Shown here piece after piece: positions 48,201 through 59,900 of a stretch of DNA of 64,000 nt. How positions within the stretch are numbered: position 1 is the first letter of the stretch; the number at the start of each line of letters is the position of its first letter. The stretch is taken from contig CM065188.1 of NCBI GenBank assembly GCA_033026295.1, positions 2,666,001-2,730,000 of the forward strand, in the 5' to 3' direction. The notes below the pieces were generated by a model, which saw only the letters and a program-made list of their open reading frames with translations, ran no database searches and was not told the DNA's origin. This stretch comes from Channa striata. Its lineage: Eukaryota; Chordata; Actinopteri; Anabantiformes; Channidae. The position numbers were made by a program, and so were the translations under genes.

Positions 48201-49442
48201 CTGGCCCAGGGGCTTTTCCAGAGGGGAAAGGGAAGAAATATGGATGTAAGGGCACCGCCGCACTCTAATTTTCAACAATGACATCAATTGGAGAAGTCAG
48301 TAATAAGGGTGTGTGTGTCCTGAACTTTTTCCAAAAAGACAAAGCTCGTTTTATTTTAGTAATCGAAATATTTTGGAAATTTAAAGCCCTAGAGTTGTTA
48401 GGGGGAATATATGATTCATGTTAAATGTTTAGAAAGAGGGAATAAGTAAATAAAAGCTTTTAAATCAACTAGAGAAAGAAATAGAGTGTCATTTTCAACC
48501 CTTCACATAGTGTGACTCACAAACTGCAGACCTTGGTGGGAACATTAGTGTTAAGGAAGCAACAGTTTTAACCTCCAGCGGAGGAAGAGAGAGATCACTC
48601 ACCAGCAGTAACTAGGAGGAAGAACTCAGTCTTTCCTTGTATTCGTTCATCTTCAGAAAGAGGATTGTCCACGACAAATTCGCAGTGGTAGCGGTCGCTG
48701 TCACTGGCCCTCAGCTGAGAGATGGTGACATTCAGAGAGTGTTTGCTGGGGTCTCCAGTGACGCTGGTGCGGTTTTTGTCATCTCTGTTGCCTGCAGTGA
48801 ACTCGCTGTTGGTGTGCATGAACAGCACTTCACCAGGGCGCAACCAGCTGCGCTTCAGGTAGACACCAAAGGGCGAGGGGTTTCTCTGCTCAACCACACA
48901 GGGAAGAACCACAGATTCACCCTCGTTCCTCTCCAAGAAGCGAATTTCACCACTGAGCACTGAGCGAAAACCAAAACAGATTTGTTACAAACAGCACTAG
49001 AAGTTGGGATCAACTTTTTAAAAAAATACTATATATAGAAGTTTTAACAACACAAGTTGCACTGTTGTGGATGTCTAGACACATTTTGCAGAAGTGTTTA
49101 GTGGCACACGGCAAAGAAGACATTATCCAACATGTAAAGACTCAACTTCATAACTTCACAAAATTTTAATCCCCATTTCTGAAATTTGAGATGGGCAAAA
49201 TAACAACAACACCTCAGAGTATAACCCAACATACTAAACACACGGAAAATATATTTTCCGCAAGACAAAATTTTACAAATTTTTCTTAACTGATCGTTAT
49301 TTTGTCCACTCCATCTGTAAGAAATTGACTCTAATGACTTCCCTGCCAGTCGGAGCAAATTACCAGAACACCACCCTGTTCAGAACTCACCAAACGCAAT
49401 CTTCATGATGATCACAGTCCACACAAACTGAATCCTAGTCAT
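44989..49442 (-). CDS. CD7-like two-IgV-domain type I membrane receptor (5 coding exons)
   Basis: Exons in transcript order: 49442-49391, 48959-48603, 48212-47838, 45762-45656, 45204-44989; junction phases 1, 1, 1, 0; 1107 nt, 368 residues. A hydrophobic N-terminus (MTRIQFVWTVIIMKIAF) probably acts as a short signal peptide. Ig domain 1 has Cys38 and Cys110 (VVLPC and DRYHC), domain 2 has Cys158 and Cys237 (AMLPC and ALYSC). N-glycosylation sequons NRT, NVT and NIT are present. One membrane segment spans about 272-296. The 71-residue tail has Y313 in IYEEM, Y339 in EYRN and Y353 in HYEIP. Human CD7 shares the GIYLRQ-like strand (here GVYLKR and GVILKR) and a YEDM PI3-kinase motif, so CD7-like is my call; human CD7 has only one Ig domain. 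It could instead be another fish V-set receptor family member. Confidence 0.82.
45656..45762 (-). CDS. CD7-like exon 4: transmembrane segment
   Basis: Encodes a short Cys-rich stalk (GQCGCSSYS) and then a hydrophobic helix, ALFSAVAVLFLLVLIGFVV, ending IYK. The single basic residue after the helix and the exon 5 sequence (GRARR) give a stop-transfer signal, so the tail faces the cytoplasm. It is separated from exon 3 by a 2.1-kb intron. Acceptor TTGTTCACAG, donor AAA|GTAAGT. Confidence 0.85.
45763..47837 (-). other. CD7-like intron 3 (2.1 kb)
   Basis: Intron between the second Ig exon and the membrane exon. AT-rich, with no recognisable exon or repeat. Its size, compared with introns of 390-431 nt between the earlier coding exons, leaves room for an unseen alternative stalk exon, but I found none. 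Confidence 0.6.
47838..48212 (-). CDS. CD7-like exon 3: second V-type Ig domain
   Basis: A second phase 1-1 Ig exon of similar length (375 nt). It starts APGPADIKLVETCSGGSAML, has GVILKRQRGQGPVEVLY matching the same strands as domain 1, a Ser-rich loop, and DDSALYSC with Cys237. The shared KR strand and exon phase suggest the two domains arose by tandem exon duplication. Acceptor CTGGAAAAG, donor CAAG|GTGGGT. Confidence 0.85.
48603..48959 (-). CDS. CD7-like exon 2: first V-type Ig domain
   Basis: A single exon encodes one whole V-set domain, phase 1 at both ends, the usual Ig exon design. It starts VLSGEIRFLERNEGESVVLP, carries the B-strand Cys38, the FGVYLKR strand in place of the usual WYRQ, and the F-strand DSDRYHC with Cys110. 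Two sequons (NRTS, NVTI) are present. Acceptor TTTTCGCTCAG, donor CTG|GTGAGT. Confidence 0.85.
49391..49442 (-). CDS. CD7-like exon 1: signal peptide
   Basis: The ATG at 49442 opens 17 codons plus one base before a TTTG|GTGAGT donor. A longer upstream frame exists but has no homology. The h-region is short and contains a lysine, so secretion by this start is likely rather than certain. An AG directly before the ATG (TATTGAAG) would fit an acceptor if an untranslated exon lies upstream. Confidence 0.6.
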
Positions 49443-51256
49443 CTTCAATACCGTCAGAAAGTTAAGAATGTGAGAGGGGTCAGTGATGTAAACCATGACA
49501 GCAATATTGCATGAACTCAAGCTGGATGTCATAAGTTTGGGTAACTGTAACTGAAACCAAGAGGAACTCCATGAGGCTCCACCTTCAAACCTCAAGGCAC
49601 ACACAAAGGAAGCATACACTAACCAACACCACACATGATGGATGAGGCGCTTTTGAGGCAATAAAATTATTAATTTAACCCATACACAACAGCAGAAACA
49701 AGGATTAGCCTTAAGACGTGAAACATATTAAGAACCAACTTGTGCGTCTTACAGGTTGTTGGGTAGAATTAGGTTACAGCCTACTTGACCTTTCATTCAC
49801 AAAGTTCCTCTCACATTTGCATTAAATGTGTTTCATATATTTAAAGGAAAACCTTCTATTGATAAAAAAAAAACGTTTGCATATCCACAATGGAAATTAT
49901 GCTGACTGCCACTTTCTGAACAGGATGCGTCTGCTTTTGATTATTTGCATCAGCTGAAAGATTAAAATAAAAAAAAACCTGTAAAGTGACAGCTGTCATG
50001 TGGTGAACAGAGCTGTACACAAGACTTAGGTCGATCTTGAGGCTTGAATTATTGTTTTAAGATTTAAAATAAAATTTAGTTTTGAATGCTAAATGGTTAT
50101 ATTCCTTGCCATTATGAGGCAGCAGTCAAAGAAATGTGCATATTGCAAGAGCTGTAACCGGTCATTTGCTTCTGGAGATTTATGTCCTGACATGAAAACA
50201 AAAGTTACTCCATCATTTGTTGAATAAATATGGTGATGTAAGACAATTTGAATATAGAAGAATGGAACCCACTTAAAATTGTACTGATGGGACACACAAT
50301 CATAAATGCATTTAGTTTCTGACACCGAATCGTTAAAAATGGGTTTGATTTTAAAAGCACACTGGCTATTTTCTTACGTCTTAACAGACAGTTTGCTGTG
50401 TGGTCAAAGGATCTGCTATCTCAGTTCACAATCAACAGCCCCATGTGACACACTTATTGTTGTTCTCGTCCAGCAGGAAACCACAATTTCATGAAGAAAC
50501 AGGTAGTTTATAGTGATTGCATCAGCTAAGAAGCAGCAGACAAAATTTAGCATGAAGATGCTCCCTTCAAAATGTATTTTATCATTTGTACCGATCAGCT
50601 AAACTGCCTCTACCTGGGTGCATTGGTGATGCTGGTGGGCTTAAAAGCACGCGAGCAGGAGTTGGAGAAATGTAGGTGGTGTCATGCTGCTCGCAATACT
50701 TTGTAAAGCATATCTGCTGTAAGTGTCGCTTTAAAACCACAATTCAGGTTGAAAGAATGTATGACTAATTCATGGAATGTGAGCAAACCACAAACAAGAC
50801 GAGGAGAAAAACAAAGCACAAAGCAGTGCTTTTCCTTTAAGATTGTTACTTCCGGTGAGATTGTGTTAGTTTGAATTCAGAACATGTCAAAAGAAGTGAT
50901 AGTTTAAGTGCAGGAATTCTCTAAAAATTGTATAGAAGTATAGTTAAAACAAATCACCTGATATCATCAATAGTGATGCACCAAAAAGGCGGATGCTTCT
51001 CAGTGGCGAGACAGGGGCCTGATTATTGAGACTATTGTGAAATGTTAATCTGAAGCACAACATGAAACATTTCTGTTATGGTGGAGCAAAAGTTGCAAAA
51101 TATATGCTCTTAAAAGTTGTGGAGTATGTTTTAGAAACATTCAATTGGAGGTGCCTCAAAATGGTTTTTGGCTAAATGTTTAAATTTAAAGCAGTTCTCT
51201 GGGTTTATTACGCTATGAATGATTCTGATGTTCAGTTATGTATTGTCCAACATAAA

Positions 51257-51270
51257 CCGCCAGGTGGCGC
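51257..51270 (+). promoter_or_regulatory. CTCF-like motif
   Basis: CCGCCAGGTGGCGC matches the core CTCF consensus (CCASYAGRKGGCRS) at all but one position. It lies between the CD7-like gene and znf207, where an insulator would separate an immune-type gene from a housekeeping gene. Binding is inference. Confidence 0.45.
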
Positions 51271-52119
51271 AATGCTCAGAGCAACGGACAACTTCAGAAG
51301 GTGAGAAACAAACACCAGCACAATGATGAAAAATGTTTTTATTTAAAAACAACAGATGATATTGTCATACATCACATATTTACTCTGACATCAAGCTACT
51401 TTCTGGACAATTGTTCCTTAAAGCCCAGCATGTATCCCAAATATATATTTAAAATACACATTCAAAAACAGGAGTTTGCCTTTAAAATCTGCACATTTAT
51501 TTTCACACTTATTAAAAGTTAAATTTACATGTTTTACTTTTGATATTTAGCTCAACTTAACCGACATCTAAAAACGTTTCTCCCACCTCATCTCTAGTGA
51601 GGTGTTTTTCTTGCAGGTTTTGATATTTGCCTTTTAATAATCCAACTTAAGTTACTCTGTCTGACTCTCACTACACAGAGGAATTACATTAAACAAAAAT
51701 CAACTCAACCATACTTTTTCCATTTTTAATATAGTAAGATCAATGACTCTTTAAAAGGTATAACTACTATAAAATATATCCCCCAAAAATAAATTTCATT
51801 AACCACTGCTAGGTAACAATAGAGCTGTGACTCCCAAACACACACAACCTGTAAAAGCCATTGCTGCCTACTTACCACGTTAGTCCATTTCACACCAAAG
51901 GAGCAGAGAAAAAGTCCACATTTACATGTACTTCAATTCACCAATACTCACGTTTCTAAACGTCTGGGTAATTTCATAGATTGAAGATGTCACTTAAGAC
52001 ATTATTGTAACCTTCAGTACGTGCAAGCTTTCAATTAAGAGTTTAAACACAGCACAATACAAAGCCCAGCATCCAGTCGAACAGGACAGACCCCGATATA
52101 ATAAACATCAGGTACTTAC

Positions 52120-52179
52120 TGGGTTTAACTGTTCTGTCAGCCGAGTGAGTTTTAAAGCTGAAAAGCAGATATGGACGGG
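52120..52179 (-). other. Candidate 60-nt untranslated exon upstream of the CD7-like gene
   Basis: On the minus strand a long T-rich tract ending TTGTTGTCTGTAG precedes 52179, and a perfect donor, CCCA|GTAAGT, follows 52120. Both splice sites are strong. It would suit a 5' untranslated exon of the CD7-like gene. The frame around it also encodes a hydrophobic run, so a coding alternative start cannot be excluded. No expression evidence is available. Confidence 0.3.
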
Positions 52180-53189
52180 CTACAGACAACAAAAACAAAT
52201 ACAAAACAGTAAGTGAGCTGGCCAGACGGAAATATCCTTTCCACATTCAATACCTACAAGCGCTTCTTACATCAAATTTCTATTCTTCCATGAGTGAAAT
52301 ACTGAAAGATTGGTGCATCACTGTATAAAACAGGCTCATTGCCTGAGATTGCTTACTATGCTTAGAGCAATCTCCAGCACAAGAGCAGATAATAGATTAT
52401 TATATGCAAGAGTATAAAAGTTGAACAAAAGCAAATACACACAGCAAGATAAATTAGACCACCATAGTCGAGAATCTACACTGCAATCTGACATACATAT
52501 TTATCAAAATAAGGTTATGCATCCGTCAGTGCTGGCTTACATGCAGCTTGACTTTTGTCATTCATAATTTGTCTAAAAACTTTTCCCAGGATGAATTCAT
52601 AAGCAATTGAAGGAACTCCTTCCGTCGAACTAACCTTCAGAAAATTGAAATTTAACAGAGGTACTGTATTCCTGGTTTACCGTTTTGCTCACCTCTGTAA
52701 GCACATAATGGGGACATGACTATGACACATGGCAACAACTATTACAGCATTCATGCATGTTTAAGATTTGATATGTACAGACCAAAAAAATGTAGCCTTT
52801 TTTTTTAAATCACTGTGTAAGAGTTCTGTATCTACAAGTATCAATTAAATGTGTAGTTATTTAATGATCATATCATGTGAAACATGCAGCATCTAAAACC
52901 AAAAGTTGGCCAACATCTTAATTTTGAACTGGTGATATACAACATTTGGTGCAATAAATCTTTATTCTGTTCCTGAAATTACAAAAGCATATTTGTATTT
53001 AAAAATCCAGTCTTTTGTTTGGACAATGTAAGGGAACCCTAAAAAAATACAAACTAAACCAGATGATGGCAAACTTTGTATTTAAATAACTGTGTAACTG
53101 CAGATTATCATCAAAGTCATAAGAAGTCTAGAAAAAATATTACTAGTACTAACCTTCATGACTCACCTCCACGTACGTCAGGAAAAACC

Positions 53190-53792
53190 AGCATTGGATT
53201 TCAAGATGTATTTTATTACAACAGATTCATAAAACATTACAAAGGATGCATACAGGTACCCTTGTGACCAGAACATACTATAAAATAAACCTGAAACTTA
53301 CTACTTAGTTGGAATCACTTTCATCACTGAGACCCTCACCAACCAAGGTTGGGGACGCAAGTCCAACAGCACCTAATCATGCTGTGAGGGCCTCAATAAG
53401 CCCTACCAGATATATAAACAAAAGAATATGAATCAAATGTTTACAAGAGAAACTTGCCTTTGTAATGGGTTGGTACGTTCATGTAACTCCAGCAGCTTCA
53501 AAAGAAATATGAATCATTTTAACACACTTCTATAAACCTGAGTGAGACCTATGGGGAAAAAAATATATCCTCACACATAATCAAAAAACAACAAGGTAAC
53601 TGTCAGAATCTTGTGTGGTGTTTGGTTGTTTTCCAATAAAGGTGTTACATTAAATGTCCATGTGTTATAGCAAAACTTTTGTCTTCACCACCACTGGTCT
53701 TAATGCTTTTTGCTTGCAGCTAGGTTTGAAAAAGCACAAGGATGAGAGAAAGGTGTTAACCTCAAACCTAATGTGGTGGCTGCTTTGCTGCT
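53190..53792 (-). other. znf207: znf207 3'UTR (extent inferred)
   Basis: Non-coding sequence downstream of the TGA on the minus strand. A minus-strand AATAAA at 53217-53212 would put the end near 53190. A further AATAAA at 52966-52961 could serve a longer form. Which one is used is inference. Confidence 0.4.
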
Positions 53793-53944
53793 TCAGTAGC
53801 GTCCAGCTGGAGACATGACAGGGGGCCTCATGCCCATGGGGGGTCCTCCCTGATAAGGCGGCACCATAGGAGGACCCTGCCCATATGGAGGTATCCCCCC
53901 AGGCATGTAGCTTGGCATGCCTTGAGGAGGAGCACCATACTGAC
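53793..53944 (-). CDS. znf207: znf207 last coding exon
   Basis: Encodes GQYGAPPQGMPSYMPGGIPP and YGQGPPMVPPYQGGPPMGMR, ending PPVMSPAGRY and a TGA at 53795-53793. The C-terminus is nearly the same as in human ZNF207 (MGMRPPVMSQGGRY). Acceptor TTCTCTGCAG. Confidence 0.92.
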
Positions 53945-56900
53945 CTGCAGAGAACAAGAAAGACCACAATTTGTTGAAGCCACAGATCTTACGGACTGAG
54001 CAGTGGACATCTCATAAAAAAGAGCGTGTGTAAATAATTTTAATGCGGCATGAAACATAGAAATCAAGCTATTACAGAATAGAATTTCATCCATTCTCAT
54101 ACATTATAATACAGGGGCACAATGAAGCAATGAATTGGTGTTCTAAAGTGTCTGTCATAGGATTCCTTCATTGAATCATTCTTTGTTTTTATAAAATAAT
54201 TTCAGCTTATTAAAACACTAAATGAGCATTTCATAGATAATTATTACCCAGCAGCCTTTCTCTTACCGTGCATGGGATGTCTCATGCCAGGCTGCTGTGG
54301 TGGAATGCCTTGCTGTGGGGGTATTACGCTCCCCACAGCTGCCACTGGAGGAGCAGCCACGTGGGGCTGACCAGGCCTCGGTATAAGACGCTGGTAACGG
54401 GGTAACTGGGCTTTCATCTCCTCCTGTTGGAAGGGACCACACACAAAGCAAATATTCAGACTAGAAAAACACGTGCTCACCCCTTACAGAACAAAGATAT
54501 ATGCTCACAGAAATGATCAAGAATTGGGTACCAATGGTGACGTGCCCTGATTTCAGACTGAGGATATTCAAGTTCAGAATCATCCTTCAACATAACCACA
54601 AAACAGAAAATACTAAGAATAAGAATATACAATCTAAATGTTCCATCCATTACGTGGATATTTGGTTTTCGAATTTTATGATGACAAATACTGCACCAGT
54701 TCCTGTATCACTAAATGTTCTATTATGTATATCCGTCATTACTTACTGTGAAAAGGGCAAAACAGAAAGCTCAAGCAACTTACCAGTGAAATATCCTCAT
54801 CAGGGTGGATCAACTTACTAGTTGCACTCGTGGTGGTGAGGGTGGCAGGCTTACTGGTCACTGTGGCTGGGGGTTTGGCCACAGTGCTGCTAGAGGGGTT
54901 AGAAGAAGAAGTGGAAGAAGAAGAGGAGACAGAGGGCTGGGTGTAGGCAGGGAATGTTGCTTTGGGAGCATCGGAGGAGGAGGCTGTACTGTGGGAGTTT
55001 GAAGCTGCAGCTCCTGAAGCACTCTGCTGGGCCTGTACAAAGACACGGCAAATGTAACTGGCTGCTTCTTTCTCACCTACTTAATAAGCAAAAAAATGAG
55101 CATCCAAACGGCATCCTTTTGACAACCATTATATTTAAAAGCTATAGGAAAATAAACCTAACATTCTCTTTTAGACTTTCTTTTTCAGCATTTAAAGCTG
55201 CAAGCTAATGGGTGACTTTCAAAACAAGTGATATATCATACAAATTCCACTCAAAATATGGAAAATGTATTCTGAATTGACTTACAGTTGCTCCAATTAT
55301 CTTTTTATTTGAAGCAAGAAATATCCACACGTTGAACAGGAACTATTTACATGTTACCGGAGTTAAAATTTAAAAAAGATAATTACTTGCATGAAGCCAT
55401 ATTCTGAGAATGTAATCTCTGTGTGAGACATTCAGAATTGAAATAGTGGAAGAGGAAAAAAAAACCCACAAAGCACATGCACTCTAATAAAGCTCACAGA
55501 CAAAAAGTATGCCACTTTTAGTTATCGCTAGTGTCATTATCAAATTACACCAACAATATGGCCAACGTGCTTGATTTACTGCACAGGTAGGCTTGAGGCA
55601 AACATTGTTAGTAATCGTCTATTCCAACAAAATTTGCAGGCAGAGTTAATGATTAAGCAACATGCAGCCGCTAAAGTCCAAGTCAAAGTCCTGTCTGTGA
55701 GCATACTTGTGGAGTGTTAGCAAAGGGAGGCTGGGAGGAGGCAGACTGAAGGTCTGCAGGTGGAGGAGAAATGGCTGCTGTGCTGCTGTGAACACCAGAG
55801 CCCATCTGCAGCATAGTGGAAAGGAGATCACAGCGTTGGCATGTAAAATGTCCAAATACTCTATCCAAATTCAACTAACAGAATATACGACATACTGATC
55901 ATTTTAAAATGGAGTGTGAATGACAAAGAAGGAAAAAAGGAAATGGGAATAGTAACCTACACCAACAGACAAAATCTGACAAATTAGTTAAAAAAAACAA
56001 AAACGCATGTGCACATCATCACAGTGTGTTGAGTTTATATTAACAATACAAAAAATAAAAAATAAATTGTCTATCATAAACATGGGGCAGTTGTGAAAAC
56101 AACCAAAATATGCATAAAATGGTCTTTTTCTTCGGGAAATGCATAGTGCCCACCTGTGCTGCACTTGGGAACAGAGGTTTAGTCACCACAGGCTGCGCCG
56201 CTGGTACTGCTGGTCGACTGGGTATCGCCCCTGCAGCAGGGGCTGGAGCCATGTGAGGCATCCCAGGTCTAGGAGCCATGTGAGGTGGCATTCCTGACAA
56301 GTTAACCAGACAGATCCTATTAACATTTTCCCATCACCAAAGTAAAATATTTTTTATGAAAGTGTCTCTTGGTGTGAAAGACGTATTTTTTTCTTTAAAC
56401 TAACAGCTGTCTTGATGGTAAAACTCCTTGAGCCTCACACACCAACATTTTTACCCACATTTGTTTGATGTTAATTGTACATCTGGCTATCATATGTGTG
56501 GAATTTTATGTTTGATTATTTACTTATTAATGAAACAAAAACTCACCTGGAGGAATACCGGGCATTCCTGGCATCATGGGTGGCATCATCCCACCCATTG
56601 GCATCATCCTTAAAAAAAGCCAGTAAGAAAATATTATTGCTTTTTTCCATTACCAATTGCAGGATCTAAGGACAGAAGGGATTTATTATCCGACTCAGGG
56701 TATAACTAAAAGATATGATTTGTTCATGGGGTTTTTGTTACCATATAATCAATAAAACAGACTTGCAAATCAATTAATCAAAAGTAGCCTTCATTATAAA
56801 AATATAAAATAAAACACATTTTATCAAGTCTTTCCCATGACCTTTTCAGAATTTTAAGCAAGTTTGCATGATAAAAAACAACAAAATGGATTACTATGGT

Positions 56901-59900
56901 CGATCCACAACAGTGGTGAGTTTTGATTATTTTTTTATTTAAGTTGTGGGTAGATCATCTCTAAAAATACAAACCAAAACCAAAAAAAAGAACAAAACTA
57001 GAACTACATTAAATACATGCACAATATATACTGGTGTCAAAATAACTTGAGACATCTAAAATCTGTGAACATGTGTCCTCAGGGATTGTTCAATAAAATA
57101 TTCTGTTGCTACTGTTCACCTTTTCTTTAGCAAAACAATTTGTCTTACTGAGCTGCACCATAATTGAGAAAAACCAGGCTTCAAGATTATATATAAAGTG
57201 TCAAAAGTAAAATTGTTTTTCTTTAACTGTGCAGAATCTAAAATATTTTATTCATTGTACATGTCATAAATTCTTGTGTTTCTAAATCTTCAAAAGTTTT
57301 GATAATTCAAAAGTTACATGAAAATCAGACATGTAATCTCTCAACCAAAGGTTGAGTTCTTTCTAATAACCAATAATTAAAACTCACTATCTGAACTGAC
57401 TATAGGACCAGACCTAAATAACACCTTTGGCAAATGTTATTTTTCCACGTTTTTCATGACCGTATGAACCCTGATTATTAAAGTCATAGTTAATGGGCAA
57501 GTTCTTACCCTGGTGGCATTCCATGCATAGCAGGAGGCATGCCATGCATCATAGGAGGGACGCCCGGCATCATAGGAGGCATTCCTATAACAAGGAATCA
57601 GGAAACATTTTCGGTTTACTTAACACTCCCTCCACACAAGCAGACAGCTAGATGACCATCGGGGCATACCACAAAAAAAAATACATATGCAATTACCTTT
57701 TTTCTTTACAACTTTTTCACAGACAGTTTTTTGCATTCTGTTTCTTATATTTTATATTTCAGGTGTGAGCTTGTTGGCATTGTATTTACAGAATTAAACT
57801 ACAATCACAAAGTCAGTTACAATATGCGTTAGCTGGAGCACATTTATTTCCGTGTTATACTATAAAAGAACAGATGTTTTCAGACCTGGTTGCAGTGGCA
57901 GATACAGCAACAACTTAAGAAACTCAAGAAACTGTTCTTTTTCCAGTTATCATTTTGGAAGTTTCAGGCCTGACACTTATACTCAAGCCTAAACAAATAA
58001 GTGTTGAACATTTAACAACCTGTGTAGCCTTTACAATCCATGTTGTCCGTGACTTTGTTTTTATTGTTTCTTTTTGGCCTTTTCATCAAAAGTTGCTCAT
58101 TTTATGCAATAGTGTTTTGGCTGAAAGGCACAGAATTTCCAAACAGGAATTTCTCATGGAATTTGTGGGGTTGTTTACCTCAGAGCTTCCAGTTATCAAG
58201 TGTGTGCTCCTTCCAGACTCAAAGCTGTTGGAAATAGTCTTTACGTTTGAGAGTCTTAGTCTTCAGGTGTGGCCCGATTGTTGTTTGGACAGTGTCTGCT
58301 AGTGTCTCATCAGCTTAACTGTGCAGCGGATTAATGAGGATTTAACTGTCCAGCAAGTTACCTTGAAGCAGTTTAGTACTCGTACTGACACTCAATATCA
58401 GCGGTACTGAAATGTAAGTACTTGCACTCAGTCTGAGAAAAGTATTGGCACATCCCTACCATGGTATGAGATTTTTGTCTTCTTGCACAATCATATTTAC
58501 CTTGATATCCTCCAGGTGGCATCCCAGGCGCACCAGTTACAGGAGGAATTCCAGGCTGGGCCATTGGAGCAGCATAGCCTGCCTGGGGTGGGACAGCAGA
58601 AACCTGCTGAACTGATGGTCCTGCTTCATCATCGTCATCGTCCTCATCAGAGTCGTCCTGATTGTTTGACTTCTTCTTTTGGCTCTCTAAGTGGTAAGAT
58701 ATAAGATTGGGTGTGATGTAGGCAAAGAGCACAAATACAAGCAACAGTTTGCACCATCATGTATGTCCTACTTAAACAATGCAAACACAATATTCAAAAC
58801 ATTTTATGTAGTCTGCTAAGCTTTAGTCTGGAAATAATCACAAAGGTACATAGATGTGTACAAACCTTGTGATTTCTGTTCTAACGTTCTTCTTCTTTCC
58901 TGCATGTCTTTTTCTGGAATGCCCTCCATGCCGTAGATTTCCAGCTCTATGTCTGTTCTTCCAGGAATTGCATTTGGTACACTATCAATTGTCTCTTTGT
59001 GCACCTGAAATACATGAAAAGTAAGCCAGTGTGTAACAACAAAGCAGAATCAATGTCCCTTTGGTAAACAGCCTTTTGAATGTTCCACGAACAGAAGTAA
59101 AATAAATGAGGAAAAATGCTCAAACCTGCATACAGTGAATGGCCAAGCCTGGACCAGTGTACAATTTCTTGTGGCAAATGTGGCATTTGAAATGCTTTGC
59201 CTTCTGATGCTGAATGAGGATCTTTTCATCATCAAAGTCTCGATTACAGTACCTTCAGAAAAGAATTAAGGACTGTGCTTGAAGAAGGGGAACATTAGCA
59301 AATGTTTATATTTTTTATTTCAGGGAAATTATACATGAATCAACACTCCTGTAAATGAGTCAGTCTTGTCGGAATGATAATTATTTACTGCCTGTCCCTT
59401 GTGTTTCCCAGCCATTAAAATAAATGACACATGCAAGAATCACGACAAGCAAAACAACACACAAAGCAGCTTAATTAGACATAAGGACTAAAATGCTTAA
59501 CACAAGCTTTAAAACAGACATATGGTCCTGTGACAATGAACGGTGATTACACTGATAAATCATAGATCTAGGGAAAGGGTGTTCCAACACTGAGAAGCTC
59601 TTGTTGTGAATGCTGAGCGGCAAAATATGTTTTCCTATATGTGATATCCAAACTTCAATCTAGTAAATCTTTCTTCAACATTTCACTAAGATAGAAACAC
59701 ATTAAGAGAGGGAGGTACTACTCTAATGTATATGACAAACTAATGACATTTAGTAAGACTTTTCCAGCTAAGGAGTCTATATTTAGAGTAAAAATTACAG
59801 TAGCTTTTAGGTTTATTATCCAAAAGCTTACAGGCTTGATGATAAATAGCTAAACGACATGTTATGTGCGGTAGAAATATCGCATGGAACTGTCTTAGCA

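Larger units (their letters stand above)
50972..52322. mobile_element. Possible hAT-type element bounded by 13-bp inverted repeats
   Basis: AGTGATGCACCAA at 50972-50984 and its exact reverse complement at 52310-52322 bound 1351 bp. The sequence resembles hAT-type ends (CAGNGATGCACC) known in fish. No transposase frame is visible inside and I see no clear 8-bp target duplication, so it would be a non-autonomous or decayed copy, or a chance pair. Confidence 0.35.
49443..53189. other. Intergenic region between the CD7-like gene and znf207
   Basis: Mostly AT-rich. It includes a possible untranslated exon (52120-52179, minus), a CTCF-like motif (51257-51270) and 13-bp inverted termini (50972-50984 and 52310-52322). 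The CD7-like promoter should be here but no TATA or CpG signal identifies it. Confidence 0.5.

Noticed and set aside
49443..49661. Upstream extension of the CD7-like first exon
   Set aside because: The longer frame has no homology and would bury the hydrophobic signal segment; the ATG at 49442 gives a sensible signal peptide.
54805..55208. Plus-strand open frames across znf207 exon 9
   Set aside because: They are opposite-strand shadows of a Ser/Thr-rich coding exon.
58816..58865. Read-through of znf207 exon 3 into the intron
   Set aside because: A donor at 58866/58865 and phase match to exon 4 (ESQKKK, as in human) show the exon ends earlier.
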